A stretch of DNA of 40,188 nt from Promethearchaeota archaeon. Its GTDB lineage: Archaea; Asgardarchaeota; Lokiarchaeia; Sigyniarchaeales; SOKP01. The notes under the pieces were generated by a model. The model was given only the letters and a program-made list of their open reading frames with translations, did no database searches and had not been told where the DNA came from. The stretch covers positions 1 through 40,188 of the forward strand of contig JABXKB010000003.1 of the NCBI GenBank assembly GCA_013375485.1, read 5' to 3'. Both the position numbers and the translations under genes were made by a program. Shown piece by piece: positions 1 through 9,596 of the stretch (position 1 is its first letter; the number at the start of each line of letters is the position of its first letter).

Positions 1-56
1 AAAAAATAAATATTCTCTTTTCTTTCATCCAAAAATAAAGTATGAATTGAATTTTT

Positions 57-1097
57 ATGAAAAATCCTTTCGATAATTTTTATCACGTTCCAAATTCAAA
101 AGAATTATTAGATATTGCTTTTAAAAGGAGTATGAAAAGTTCTGCCCAAGTTTCAAAAAATGCTCCAATATTAATCAAGGCAAAGAAAAAAGAATCTAAG
201 CGTATTAAAGTAGCTATTGAAGTTCTCATAAACAGAATTCTAAAAATCATAAAAATGGTTCCAATTATTGACGACCTTCCAGATTTTTACAAGGAACTGG
301 CATCTATATTAGTCAATATTGATGAATTGAAATTAACGTTAGGCAAATTAAATGGAATTTTACCCGTTCTTAATAAAATTGAAAGAGAACATCTTTCCAA
401 ATTAAAGAAAATAGAAGCCCCAAAAGAAGGAGACCAGTTACGAAGAGCTGCTTTTGGAAGAATATCTTCTATTATAAATAAACAAAAAAATAACCTTGAA
501 TATTTAAATGAGATTAGAGGACGTTTGAGAGAAATTCCTTCAATCAATTATACAATGCCGTGCGTTGTTGTTGCAGGATATCCAAATGTAGGAAAAAGCA
601 GTATTGTAAAAAATATCTCTACAAATAAAAAGCTTGAAATTAAAGAATATCCATTTACAACTAAAAAATTGAGTATGGGACATTTAGAAATTAAAAGAAA
701 ATTTGATTCAATTAAAATCCAGTGTTTAGATACACCGGGTATTTTAGACCGCCCCATGATAAAGAGGAATAATATAGAATTACAAGCTATTTTAGCTTTA
801 AGATTGATATCGGATTTAATTATATTTGTCCTCGATCCTACGCCTGCGTGCGGCTATTCGGTTGATTCTCAATTAGAATTATACCAAGAAATTAAAAATA
901 ATTTTTCTAAAGAACGACAAATAGAAATTATTCTTGTATTTAATAAAATGGATTTAGCTAAAGATTCAGAAATTCAGTATTTAAAAGAAAAATTAAATCT
1001 TACGGATAATGAATTTTATTTAACAAATGCCCTTACAGGAGAGAATATGGGCAAATTAATAAACGATTTAAAAGAAAGATATGAGGGGGATGAATAA
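57..1097 (+). CDS. NOG1-family ribosome-assembly GTPase
   Basis: This 346-residue protein is a TRAFAC-class GTPase of the OBG/NOG1 group, whose members act in large-subunit ribosome assembly. The first 165 or so residues are helical and charged, as in the NOG1 N-terminal bundle. The G domain follows: P-loop GYPNVGKSS at about 174-182, a DTPG motif near residue 225 and NKMD near residue 296. The length fits the short archaeal NOG1 form, which lacks the long eukaryotic C-terminal extension. The ATG at 57 is the first start after an AT-rich leader and no strong ribosome binding site precedes it. The methanofuran gene follows after only about 14 bases, so the two are probably co-transcribed although their roles differ. 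The GTPase call is firm. The NOG1 assignment within the OBG group is likely. Confidence 0.88.
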   Translation: MKNPFDNFYHVPNSKELLDIAFKRSMKSSAQVSKNAPILIKAKKKESKRIKVAIEVLINRILKIIKMVPIIDDLPDFYKELASILVNIDELKLTLGKLNGILPVLNKIEREHLSKLKKIEAPKEGDQLRRAAFGRISSIINKQKNNLEYLNEIRGRLREIPSINYTMPCVVVAGYPNVGKSSIVKNISTNKKLEIKEYPFTTKKLSMGHLEIKRKFDSIKIQCLDTPGILDRPMIKRNNIELQAILALRLISDLIIFVLDPTPACGYSVDSQLELYQEIKNNFSKERQIEIILVFNKMDLAKDSEIQYLKEKLNLTDNEFYLTNALTGENMGKLINDLKERYEGDE

Positions 1098-1111
1098 TAT
1101 TCATTTTAGGA

Positions 1112-2167
1112 TTGGATATTGGTGGTGCCAACACAAAAGCAGCTTTACTCAATTTCGAACATAATAAAATTATCGATACTTATTCATATATAGAATACTT
1201 TCCATTCTGGGAAAAAACTATTACAGAAATCCCTAGTTTATTAAGAAGAGTGGTAGAAAATCTCGTTGAAAAAAATAATATTAAACTTGAAGATATCAAT
1301 TATATTGCTGTTACCATTACTGCTGAACTTTCTGATGCTTTTCAAACTAAAAGAGAAGGAATCTTAATAATTTTAAATGCTCTTGATAAAATTTTTGATA
1401 TAAATAAATTAAAATTCATAACAAATAGAAGTAAATTTATTGATTATAAAACCGCTAAGTCTGATTACTTTTTAATATTTGCTGCCAACTGGTCATCAAC
1501 AGCTTTATTTTTGGGTCAATTTATTCCTACATGTATTCTAATTGATGCAGGATCAACTACAATTGATATAATTCCAATAGTGGAATCAAATCCAGTACCA
1601 AAAGGAAAAGATGATATTTCACGGTTAATGAATCATGAGTTAATCTACACAGGAGGTTTAAGAGCTACAATTCCATCCATAACCCATCATGTTCCATATA
1701 AAGGCAAAAATGTTCGAGTTTCTTTTGAAAAGTTTGCTTTAATTTCAGACATTCATATGATTTTAAACAATATTTCAGAGGAAGAATATATTAATGATAC
1801 TGCTGATAATCGTTCAAAATCACTAGAAAATTGTTACGCTCGGCTTTCTAGAGTAATATGTATGGATATTGAAACAATCTCAAAGGAAGATTTAAAGATA
1901 ATAGCAATTTATATTTATGAAAAGCAACTGGATATTATTACTCGAGAAATAAAGCTATTCATGAATAATCTAATAAATAGATTCAAAGAATTTGAAAACA
2001 ACCCTAAGTTCGTAATAACTGGCTTATCAGCAGATTTCTTGATTAGAAATTCTTTACAAAAATTTGGTTATTATAATATAGTTTCTTACGAGGAAATTAC
2101 TCAGATTCCAAACATTATCAATTCATCTGCTTTCGCAATAGCAGGTGCATTCTATTATCAATTATAA
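1112..2167 (+). CDS. mfnF: MfnF-like methanofuran biosynthesis protein (ASKHA fold)
   Basis: This 351-residue protein belongs to the hydantoinase/oxoprolinase-like family annotated as H4MPT-linked C1 transfer pathway protein. Its characterised member MfnF joins the furan and the glutamyl-tyramine parts of methanofuran. The N-terminus has the phosphate-binding strand DIGGANTKAA, and a second glycine-rich motif, LIDAGSTTIDIIP, lies near residue 150. The next gene is an MfnE-like kinase, which acts one step earlier in the same pathway and strongly supports the call. The TTG at 1112 is the only standard start, but it removes the hydrophobic strand (ILGL) that family members carry before DIGG. In-frame ATA (1097) or ATT (1103) codons follow a G-rich stretch at 1084-1090 with normal spacing, so the real start may be one of these. 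Confidence 0.8.
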   Translation: MDIGGANTKAALLNFEHNKIIDTYSYIEYFPFWEKTITEIPSLLRRVVENLVEKNNIKLEDINYIAVTITAELSDAFQTKREGILIILNALDKIFDINKLKFITNRSKFIDYKTAKSDYFLIFAANWSSTALFLGQFIPTCILIDAGSTTIDIIPIVESNPVPKGKDDISRLMNHELIYTGGLRATIPSITHHVPYKGKNVRVSFEKFALISDIHMILNNISEEEYINDTADNRSKSLENCYARLSRVICMDIETISKEDLKIIAIYIYEKQLDIITREIKLFMNNLINRFKEFENNPKFVITGLSADFLIRNSLQKFGYYNIVSYEEITQIPNIINSSAFAIAGAFYYQL

Positions 2168-2182
2168 TATATCTATAGGAAA

Positions 2183-2905
2183 ATGAACCGTACAACTGCA
2201 ATATTTAAAATTGGAGGTAAAATATTAGAAGATTTTGAAAATCTGAATTCTACAATCTCTCAGTTGAAACAAATATCGAAAGAAAAATTGATTCAAAAAA
2301 CAATCTTAATCCCTGGTGGAGGTTCATTTGCAAATTTTATCAGAAAAGTTTACAGTGAATTAAAATTTACTGAAGAAATTGCTCATTTTATGGGTATTAT
2401 CTCTATGAATTATAATGGTCTAGAATTAAGTAAAAAATATCCTGATTTACAAATAATCGAAAGTTTTGATAAATTAAAGGAGATAGGTAATGCAATCTGT
2501 ATTTTCTTGCCTTATGAATATTTAAAAGAAAAAGATAAACTACCACATAGTTGGGATGTCACCTCTGATTCAATAACTTTATTTTTAGCTAAAGAGCTAG
2601 GATTAAGTGAATGTTTTTTAATAAAAGATGTCGATGGTATCTTAAATGATAAAAATGATGTAATTAAAGAAATCTCTGCTTCAAGATTCAAAGAGATGAA
2701 AGAATTAGGAAAGTTGTTTAAAGTAAAATCCAACATTGAAGAATTAAAAGAAAGAACAAATCCGATTGATCCTTTTATAATATCTCTGATTGAAAAACAT
2801 AGAATTTCTTGTACTATTTTAAATGGATCTAAGAACAAGACGAGGATCTTAAACTACTTTAAATCTGATAGTAAAGAAGAAAAGATTTATACTAAAATTA
2901 AATGA
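2183..2905 (+). CDS. mfnE: MfnE-like amino-acid-kinase-family kinase (methanofuran)
   Basis: This 240-residue protein has the amino acid kinase fold: an N-terminal FKIGGKIL strand-loop, the nucleotide-binding loop LIPGGGSFANFIR near residues 45-58, and the segment SWDVTSDSITLFLAKELG followed by FLIKDVDGI, typical of the acetylglutamate/UMP/fosfomycin kinase superfamily. Archaeal homologues next to mfnF are MfnE, which phosphorylates aminomethyl-furan methyl phosphate to the diphosphate used by MfnF. The gene begins 15 bases after mfnF and is probably in the same transcript as NOG1 and mfnF. Methanofuran suggests a tetrahydromethanopterin-type C1 pathway in this cell. An isopentenyl phosphate kinase-like or other small-molecule kinase is the alternative if the neighbour is ignored. 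Confidence 0.75.
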   Translation: MNRTTAIFKIGGKILEDFENLNSTISQLKQISKEKLIQKTILIPGGGSFANFIRKVYSELKFTEEIAHFMGIISMNYNGLELSKKYPDLQIIESFDKLKEIGNAICIFLPYEYLKEKDKLPHSWDVTSDSITLFLAKELGLSECFLIKDVDGILNDKNDVIKEISASRFKEMKELGKLFKVKSNIEELKERTNPIDPFIISLIEKHRISCTILNGSKNKTRILNYFKSDSKEEKIYTKIK

Positions 2906-3045
2906 TAAGCTTTTGAACTAAACTTAGTTGTATTTAACGATATTTTTGTTAAAAGCCATAATTAAAATTAAAGTTTTAATTAAATTGAACTTAAATTATA
3001 ATTAATATAATATTTAAATTCAATAAGATAAAGAGTGAAATCAAC

Positions 3046-3546
3046 ATGGACATTGAAGAAATGAAAAAGAATGCTGATTTTTTAATAAACAATATGAAAG
3101 GAATGGATATTCCTGGATTTACAACTGTAAACATTAGATATAGAAATATGGTTAATTTTGCAAAAGTCTATGGTATAACTGATCCCAGATATGTCGGTTC
3201 AGAGGAACAAGGCGTAATAGCATGTCATGCGTTTGCAAATTATTTTACGATCAAAGCCATTTATAAATTGCTGTTGGGGTTTAAGCTTAATCAAGATGGA
3301 AAAGAACGTGGAATAATGCTTGATCCAGGCAAACTTTTACATGCTGGAAATCGATATAACTGGGAAGGATGTGTTGATGTTAAACCAGGGGATAAATTGA
3401 CTGTTACTGGAAAATGCACCGACGTAAAGTTAGTAGAGAAAAACATGATGTTGTTTGCTGATTTTTTAGTACATGTTAAAAATCAAAATGAAGAACCAGT
3501 TTGTAATATTACAATTTCTGCTGGTTTTCGTAAAGGAGGTTATTAA
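3046..3546 (+). CDS. FAS1/MaoC-like hotdog dehydratase, subunit 1
   Basis: This 166-residue protein resembles the N-terminal hotdog half (FAS1-type dehydratase) of MaoC-family enoyl-CoA hydratases. The segment FTTVNIRYRNMVNFAKVYGITDPRYVG and the strand with LLHAGNRYNWEGCVDVKPGD, including the recurring 'heterocyclic-glycine-amplitude' region of such domains, support the fold. It lies two bases upstream of a second hotdog protein with the catalytic motif, so the pair probably forms a two-subunit (R)-specific hydratase acting on acyl-CoA substrates. The upstream gap at 2906-3045 is AT-rich with TATA-like runs and probably holds the promoter. The acyl chain and physiological pathway cannot be read from sequence. 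Confidence 0.7.
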   Translation: MDIEEMKKNADFLINNMKGMDIPGFTTVNIRYRNMVNFAKVYGITDPRYVGSEEQGVIACHAFANYFTIKAIYKLLLGFKLNQDGKERGIMLDPGKLLHAGNRYNWEGCVDVKPGDKLTVTGKCTDVKLVEKNMMLFADFLVHVKNQNEEPVCNITISAGFRKGGY

Positions 3547-3547
3547 A

Positions 3548-4096
3548 ATGGTTAAAATCTCTGATTTAAAAGTTGGACAAGTATTAAAAAATGAATTTGA
3601 AGGTATTACGAGAGAATTATTAAAACAATATGCAAAAGCATCAGGAGATACGAATCCTATTCATACAAATGATACAGTTGCTGAAAGAGCAGGACTTAAA
3701 GGTGTTATTGGGCATGGATTACTAAGTTTTGGTTTTATATCAAAATTATTTGAAGATTTTCTCGAACATGGGAAATATGGAACCATTATTGATATAGGAG
3801 TACAGATGAGAGGTATGGTAAGGTGCGGCGATCTTCTTATCACTGAAGCAACAGTTAATAAAATTGAAGACAAAAGAGTGTATTTTGATGTAATACAAAC
3901 TACAATAACAAATGTAGATATAAAAGATAATAATGGAAATCTAGTTAAGCAATTTGAAGCTGGTGAAAGAGGATACATCTCTGAAAAAGATATTGAAAGA
4001 GGTTTAGTAAAGACCAAGGAAGTTTCGGAAGGAATTCTAACTTACCGAGAAAGAATAGCAACCCCAGGGCAAGCTATAATTGAAATTTTTGATTAG
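3548..4096 (+). CDS. MaoC-like (R)-specific enoyl-CoA hydratase, subunit 2
   Basis: This 182-residue protein is a MaoC-type hotdog hydratase. Near residue 35 it carries the catalytic motif ASGDTNPIHTND (Asp and His of the hydratase dyad) and then GVIGHGLLSFGF, the typical loop-helix that follows. A longer reading frame opens at 3473 inside the previous gene. I place the start at the ATG at 3548 because GGAGGT at 3535-3540 lies 7 bases before it and the protein then begins MVKISDLKVGQVL, a normal family N-terminus. It sits one base after the stop of the FAS1-like gene, consistent with translational coupling and a heteromeric enzyme. Confidence 0.85.
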   Translation: MVKISDLKVGQVLKNEFEGITRELLKQYAKASGDTNPIHTNDTVAERAGLKGVIGHGLLSFGFISKLFEDFLEHGKYGTIIDIGVQMRGMVRCGDLLITEATVNKIEDKRVYFDVIQTTITNVDIKDNNGNLVKQFEAGERGYISEKDIERGLVKTKEVSEGILTYRERIATPGQAIIEIFD

Positions 4097-4200
4097 AAAC
4101 AATAAGAGGCTTAATTATTTTTTTTCATTTTTTTGTATGGAATAATCCCCCAATAAAATAATAAATCCAGTTATTAAGATAAGAAGTATAAAAACTCAGG

Positions 4201-5121
4201 TTATTCAATCTTATTTTTACTTTGAGATGCTTCCCATCTGTAAAATGAATGATCGAGCACATTTATGAACTGATCAATATCAGATTCAATGATAAACCTT
4301 GATCCTTGAAAAGTTCCTTGAATTGACTTTTCTCCCGCAAGATCATATAGTAATTCTTCAATTAGATGTGGTTCTATTTGTAAAAATTGAGCAGCTTCAT
4401 TGATATCTATTTCTTTTCTTAAGCGGATCATCCCAAATAATCTTTTTTTATATTTAGTTTCAGGTTCCATAACTTCTGTTATTGGTCTTTTTTCAATAGC
4501 TTTTTTCAGAACTAAGCTATCTCTATTTAATTCACCTTCAAGTTCGTTCTTAGAAATCATTTCTTCAATTAAGCTATTTAGATCTATCAAAAATTGTTTT
4601 TTTAGATGTAAATTCTTCATAATTTGGTTTAAAGTAATTTGACTATATATCGAAGGAAGTTTCATTATATAATCCCGAACTTCATTTTTTTTAAAAATTA
4701 GTTGAGGTATTATATATTTTTTCACACGAAATAGACTAAAATTCAAAAGAAAAAAACCAGTTAATGCAAATATCAATATATAAGCTCCAATATCCATCCA
4801 ATATCCAGGTGAAATGAATAATATGATGCTGAATAAGATTACTATGCACCCGCAGAATCCAAAACCTAAAGACATTGTTACTCTCAATTTAATTAAGAAA
4901 ATGATTGAAATTGATATTAGGATTAATCCTTCATAAGTGCCATACATATATACTAAATAACCTAAAATCTTATACGAAAAATGTTCGTCAGAGTAAGTAG
5001 TGAATGGAAAAACGCTGGATAATAAAGCAATTATAAAAAAAGTAAAATATATACTCAATTTAATATTAAAATCTTTTTTTGGATTCTTCATAAAAACACT
5101 CTGTTGAACAGTTAATTGCAT
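4201..5121 (-). CDS. Membrane protein with C-terminal winged-helix-like region
   Basis: I do not recognise a named family. The 306-residue protein has about four hydrophobic helices between residues 24 and 130, then a cytosolic-looking part of about 170 residues. That part seems to hold two winged-helix-like segments: one near residues 145-205 (YSQITLNQIMKNLHLKKQF, ending in a short strand pair), and one near 240-285 (IDINEAAQFLQIEPHLIEEL, then GTFQGSRFII). The second resembles the winged helix found in PCI-type proteins. The frame opens at 5121; an internal ATG at 5091 (MKNPKKDF) is an alternative start. It points away from the hydratase pair and is convergent with it. A membrane-anchored regulator or scaffold is possible but not shown. 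Confidence 0.6.
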   Translation of the reverse strand: MQLTVQQSVFMKNPKKDFNIKLSIYFTFFIIALLSSVFPFTTYSDEHFSYKILGYLVYMYGTYEGLILISISIIFLIKLRVTMSLGFGFCGCIVILFSIILFISPGYWMDIGAYILIFALTGFFLLNFSLFRVKKYIIPQLIFKKNEVRDYIMKLPSIYSQITLNQIMKNLHLKKQFLIDLNSLIEEMISKNELEGELNRDSLVLKKAIEKRPITEVMEPETKYKKRLFGMIRLRKEIDINEAAQFLQIEPHLIEELLYDLAGEKSIQGTFQGSRFIIESDIDQFINVLDHSFYRWEASQSKNKIE

Positions 5122-5275
5122 TAATGTTATTTTTTAAAATTTAAAAGAATTTACTTTTAGTTACGTTTTAAAAAGTATGGATGTATCTTTCGAGAAAGAC
5201 AATTTAAAAAGAAATATAAAGAAACCCTAAAGCAAACATAATTCTATTTTTATTTTATTTCTCTATTTTTGCAAA

Positions 5276-6247
5276 TTATTTAGATTTATTAATTTCCTCA
5301 ATTTTAAGTTTAATCTCCCTTATTCCATTCTTGTCATTTAATTTTTTTGCTGCATTGAGGATAAGATCATAGTATTTTAAAGCTGCTTCTAAATCAATCT
5401 CTCTTATGATAGCATCACCCCGTCTAATAATAAGAACTCTTAAAGCATCACTACGATTAACTTTTATAGCTGCTGAGTATGCTTTTGTAAAATAATTTCT
5501 AGCATTATCCATATCTTTTTTAAGAAAATAAACGAAAGCTTCAGCAAAATAAGCAAATTGTAAATTAAAAATGAATCCAATCTCCTCTCTTAATTGTGTT
5601 GATCTTTTAAAATATTCTAAACCTTTGTCTAGATCCTCCTTAATAAAAGCATAGATATAAGCAATATGACGAAAAAAATAGGATTGTTCAAGTTTAAAAT
5701 CTTCTTCTTCAGCTATTTTTAATCCTTTTTCATAATAATCAAGAGCTGTTTGATGGTCATTCTCTTCGGCATCTTTTTTATTCTCATGGTAAAGTCCTAA
5801 ATGAAAATAAGATTTAGATAAACCTAACTTGTTATTTATTTTAGTTCTTATAGAAAGCGCTTTATTATAATAAGTTAATGCTTCCTTAAAATCTCCATTG
5901 AGAATTCCTATCCGATAAATGCAATTTCCATGTAAGTCAAGAGCATCTGCTTGAATATCTTTCGTATTTGACATCTCTGCTAGTATTTGAGCTTCTTTAA
6001 GCATATTTATTTCAGTATTGTAATTAAAATCTTTAAGAAATTTATGGTCCATCCTAATTTTGGCAAATTGTATTAAGATTCTAGCTTTATCTTCATTTTT
6101 TAATTCATGTGTATCAAATAGTGGTTTGATTGAATCAAATAATAACATTGCCTTATCAAACTTGCCTTTATAACGATACGCTTCAGAAATTTTACATACA
6201 ATATCTGTAAGTTCAGTAAAATAAGTTTCAAGTAAATTTTTTGTCAA
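5276..6247 (-). CDS. Tetratricopeptide (TPR) repeat protein
   Basis: This 323-residue soluble protein is made of TPR-type helix pairs through most of its length. Clear units contain FKEALTYYNKALSIRTKI, HQTALDYYEKGLKIAEEE, LDKGLEYFKRSTQLREEI and MDNARNYFTKAYSAAIKV, spaced about 40 residues apart. No catalytic motif is visible, so it is probably a scaffold. The start is a TTG (MTKNLLETYF) and no ATG lies near it. It is divergent from the HEAT-repeat gene; the 220-base gap between them (6248-6467) holds A+T-rich tracts including TTATAAATAG at about 6296 and presumably both promoters. Confidence 0.75.
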   Translation of the reverse strand: MTKNLLETYFTELTDIVCKISEAYRYKGKFDKAMLLFDSIKPLFDTHELKNEDKARILIQFAKIRMDHKFLKDFNYNTEINMLKEAQILAEMSNTKDIQADALDLHGNCIYRIGILNGDFKEALTYYNKALSIRTKINNKLGLSKSYFHLGLYHENKKDAEENDHQTALDYYEKGLKIAEEEDFKLEQSYFFRHIAYIYAFIKEDLDKGLEYFKRSTQLREEIGFIFNLQFAYFAEAFVYFLKKDMDNARNYFTKAYSAAIKVNRSDALRVLIIRRGDAIIREIDLEAALKYYDLILNAAKKLNDKNGIREIKLKIEEINKSK

Positions 6248-6467
6248 GAAAAGAAACCATTTAAAGTAATTTTAAAGAGACTAAGGAAGCAATTTTATAA
6301 ATAGATTTATTTATTGAACTTTAGTAATAGTTTATACTATATTTGAACTATTCAAAACAAATTTTTTTTTCTTCTACACATAATTATTTTATAACATATT
6401 TATACTAGTTTAGATAGAAGAGATAATTGAAGGATTAATTTATAAAAATACAATTTTACTCACCACA

Positions 6468-9410
6468 TTGACAACCCAAGAACCTTTAGACTCCCAAGAA
6501 CCATTAGATACCGAAAAAATTGAGAGCTTAATTTTAAAGGGGTATAATGAAAAAGCGTCTGAAGAAATATTTAGTATAATTGAAAGATATGAAAACCATT
6601 TAGATAAAGAACTGATATATCGAAGTCTTAGCTTATTAAATTTAATTTGTGATAAATCTCCACAAATTTCAGAGAGTGTAATAAAAATTATTAATCCTTT
6701 TGTTAATGATTCTGATTCTTGGATTAGGTTAGTATCATTAGAAATATCGTATCAAATAAGTCTATTTAGGCCTAATTTATTAATTGAATTGTTAAGTAAA
6801 ATTAGAGAACGTTTATATGACCATGATCCTTCTGTAAGAAGATTAACTGTGAAAATTATAGGTAATTTAATTTTATCTCTACACCTTGATTTAGATGAAT
6901 TGCGCGAGATTATTGAAGAATATAATGAAAAATTAATGGATAATGATTGGAAAGTAAAATTAAATGTAATTAAAACAATTCAGAAAATCTTAAATCAGGA
7001 TTATACAAAAATTCGTAATTTAGAACCTCTCTTATCAATGGTGATAATAAATCTTAGAGATGAAGATGATGATGTTGCAAGAGCTGCCGCGGAACTCTTA
7101 AAAATTCATGGTACTTATTTCCTCACGAAAGAAAAGATATTCTATCTTCTTTTAAATCTCCTTTATAACGAGGAAAATAGAGTTAAAGAACTCATAATTT
7201 GGTTATTTGGAGCGATTGGCAAAGAAAAGTCCCCCGAAATAATATCAATAATTCCAAAATTAATTAATTTGCTGAAAGAAAAAGATTACCGTATTCAATT
7301 AAAAGTTGTAGAGACTCTTGTAAACATTGCTGAAAATAACTTTGATCAAATCTGGGCAAATCTATTGCATTCTATTCTTGAAGCAAATGATTCAAATTAT
7401 AGAAATTCACTAATTAATGCAATATTCCATCTAAGTCGCCAAAATATTACTGAAATATTTCCATATTTATTTGAAGAATTAGAAAATCCTTCTGAAAATA
7501 TTAGAGAGAGCATTGCCTTAGTATTTAAACGGTTGTTTGAAGAATATCAGATCGAAATAGAAAATGAAATTACCAAAATTTTATATCAATTGGAATCACG
7601 TTTTTGGCGAGAAAGAAAGAAAACTATAATCTTATTACAGAATATATGTTTCATTTTAGAAAGTAAAAAGATCGCTATTTGGATTACCATTGAATTGAAC
7701 AAAACTTTAAAAATTGAAAAAGATCCCGAAGTTAAAGATGAGATTATTTATATATTAAATAATATACATGCAAATTTTACAGATATCGATGAATCTATTA
7801 TTAGGATTGATAATGAGTTATCATTATTTCATAAGAGAATTCTTGAATTTCAAAAGATCCCTGCCCAATTTAGAGAAAAATTGAATTCCTATATTCAGAA
7901 TTTTAAATTTAATGATACCGAACTTCAACTGAATGAAAAATATAATAAAATCTTAAAAAAAATCAAGAAATTTAATCATAGACTTAATCAGTTTGACTAT
8001 AAAAGGTTAGCTTTTGATTTAATTGAAGAGTGGGAAGAAACTCGAGTACAAATCATTGAAGAATTAAGCATTATTAAAGGTTTCATTTCAGAAATTTGTG
8101 AAGAGAAAAAAAATGAATTTGTTTCGAATCTAAAAGAAAAAATCAAAATTATAAGTAATCGTGTAGATGTTTTAAAAGCTGAGTTTGATTATGTGAAAGA
8201 AAACAAATTCAATATAAGACTAAATGAAAAGGTATCGGATATTGCTCCTACCAACATTGATGATGATATACTTAGCTATATAACTCAAATAAGAAAAAAA
8301 TTATTCAATTTGGATAATAACATTAGAGATTTATTAATTGATAACGTAGAATTTAACGAAGTATTTAAGATTCTTTTACAGAAATGGGTTGCTATAAAAA
8401 TTGAAATTCAAGAATATTTGAATGATTTAGATCACCAAATTAAATTAATGAAAGATAAATTATTTGAAACTAAAATTCCCGCTTCCGTTAGTGAGATTAG
8501 CGATGAACTAGACTTTCAACTCTTTCAAGGACATATTCAATCTATTATCACAGAAAGAATTGAAGGGATGAAAAGATTCAATGATGACTTTGACAAACTA
8601 AGTGATAAAATCGATTTCTTAATAAAAAAAAATGAATTCTCAGATACAAAAAGGTTAATAGAATTGAATACTACACAAATTCAAGCCTTTATTGAAGAAA
8701 CTGAGAAACAGATTGATGTAATTTTAGGTAGAGAAAAAATTTTTGAAGATAATAATATATTTAACTTGTACATAAGACCCTTTCTCAACAAATTCAACGC
8801 CTCAAAAGAATTGTTGATAAAAAAATTAAAAAACTTTGGTAGAAAATCAAATAATAAGCTTTATCTGAATCAGATTAAATATTATCTTAAAGTTATTAAT
8901 CCTATTAAGTTAGATCTACTGGCTAATTATATTAATAAAGATGTTGAACTAATAAAAGACTTAGTTCTTAAATTTATAAGTAAGAATAAACTAAATGCAA
9001 AAATTATTAATGAGAGACTTTATTATCAACAAATTGAATCTGAAATTCCCGATTCTAAAGAAATACTCTTTTTCAAGAACATTAAGACGATAGGTAATGA
9101 TATTTATCTGAACTTTAAATTAACAAATCCTTCAAATTTTGATTTTAAAGATTTGCAAATATCTCTGAAAGTACCTTCTTATCTAAATTTCCAACGAAAA
9201 GAAAGTTTTCCAAAATTCTTACAAATAACCGCATTAAAACCAGGAAATAATTTTAAGTTCCACTATGTATTAAAAGTAGATAAACAGAAAGAGCTTAAAA
9301 AAAATTTATTTGATCCAACGGCTGATGAAATTAAACTGGACTTACATTATAGAGACCAGTTTGATATTGCTCGGAAGACAACAAAACACATAGATCTCTT
9401 CATTTCATAA
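6468..9410 (+). CDS. HEAT repeat, coiled-coil, winged-helix and Ig-like domain protein
   Basis: This 980-residue protein has four regions. Residues 25-440 are HEAT-type helical repeats (for example DSDSWIRLVSLEISYQI, DHDPSVRRLTVKIIGNL, DEDDDVARAAAELLKIH). Residues 440-790 are long, charged, coiled-coil helices. Residues 800-860 look like a winged helix (INPIKLDLLANYINKDVEL). Residues 870-980 are a beta-rich domain with NDIYLNFKLTNPSNFDFKDL and alternating strands, like an Ig-type appendage. The order of helical trunk, linker and C-terminal Ig-like ear is reminiscent of adaptin or coatomer subunits, but no direct homology is claimed. The start is TTG (MTTQEPLDSQEPLD), with a short doubled EPLD motif. 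The function is unknown; a cytosolic scaffold is the likeliest role. Confidence 0.7.
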   Translation: MTTQEPLDSQEPLDTEKIESLILKGYNEKASEEIFSIIERYENHLDKELIYRSLSLLNLICDKSPQISESVIKIINPFVNDSDSWIRLVSLEISYQISLFRPNLLIELLSKIRERLYDHDPSVRRLTVKIIGNLILSLHLDLDELREIIEEYNEKLMDNDWKVKLNVIKTIQKILNQDYTKIRNLEPLLSMVIINLRDEDDDVARAAAELLKIHGTYFLTKEKIFYLLLNLLYNEENRVKELIIWLFGAIGKEKSPEIISIIPKLINLLKEKDYRIQLKVVETLVNIAENNFDQIWANLLHSILEANDSNYRNSLINAIFHLSRQNITEIFPYLFEELENPSENIRESIALVFKRLFEEYQIEIENEITKILYQLESRFWRERKKTIILLQNICFILESKKIAIWITIELNKTLKIEKDPEVKDEIIYILNNIHANFTDIDESIIRIDNELSLFHKRILEFQKIPAQFREKLNSYIQNFKFNDTELQLNEKYNKILKKIKKFNHRLNQFDYKRLAFDLIEEWEETRVQIIEELSIIKGFISEICEEKKNEFVSNLKEKIKIISNRVDVLKAEFDYVKENKFNIRLNEKVSDIAPTNIDDDILSYITQIRKKLFNLDNNIRDLLIDNVEFNEVFKILLQKWVAIKIEIQEYLNDLDHQIKLMKDKLFETKIPASVSEISDELDFQLFQGHIQSIITERIEGMKRFNDDFDKLSDKIDFLIKKNEFSDTKRLIELNTTQIQAFIEETEKQIDVILGREKIFEDNNIFNLYIRPFLNKFNASKELLIKKLKNFGRKSNNKLYLNQIKYYLKVINPIKLDLLANYINKDVELIKDLVLKFISKNKLNAKIINERLYYQQIESEIPDSKEILFFKNIKTIGNDIYLNFKLTNPSNFDFKDLQISLKVPSYLNFQRKESFPKFLQITALKPGNNFKFHYVLKVDKQKELKKNLFDPTADEIKLDLHYRDQFDIARKTTKHIDLFIS

Positions 9411-9596
9411 TTCCTTACAATTTTTTGAAATGTTATAGTAAATTTTCTACCTATAGAATTTTATATAAAAATTCCTTATAAAATGATCTTGTTTATCTAA
9501 AAATTTAATAAATTATATGGAAAAAATTAATATATTCAACTATTCTTTATAATTCTACTAAGATTAACCTATCAAAATTACAGTTTGAGGTGAAAA

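Noticed and set aside
2512-2838. Minus-strand 108-residue frame opposite mfnE
   Set aside because: The plus strand encodes a recognisable kinase; the antisense frame is Ser/Phe-rich without a domain.
3473-3547. Upstream extension of the MaoC-like gene
   Set aside because: It overlaps the previous gene out of frame, while the ATG at 3548 has a clear GGAGGT and a normal family N-terminus.
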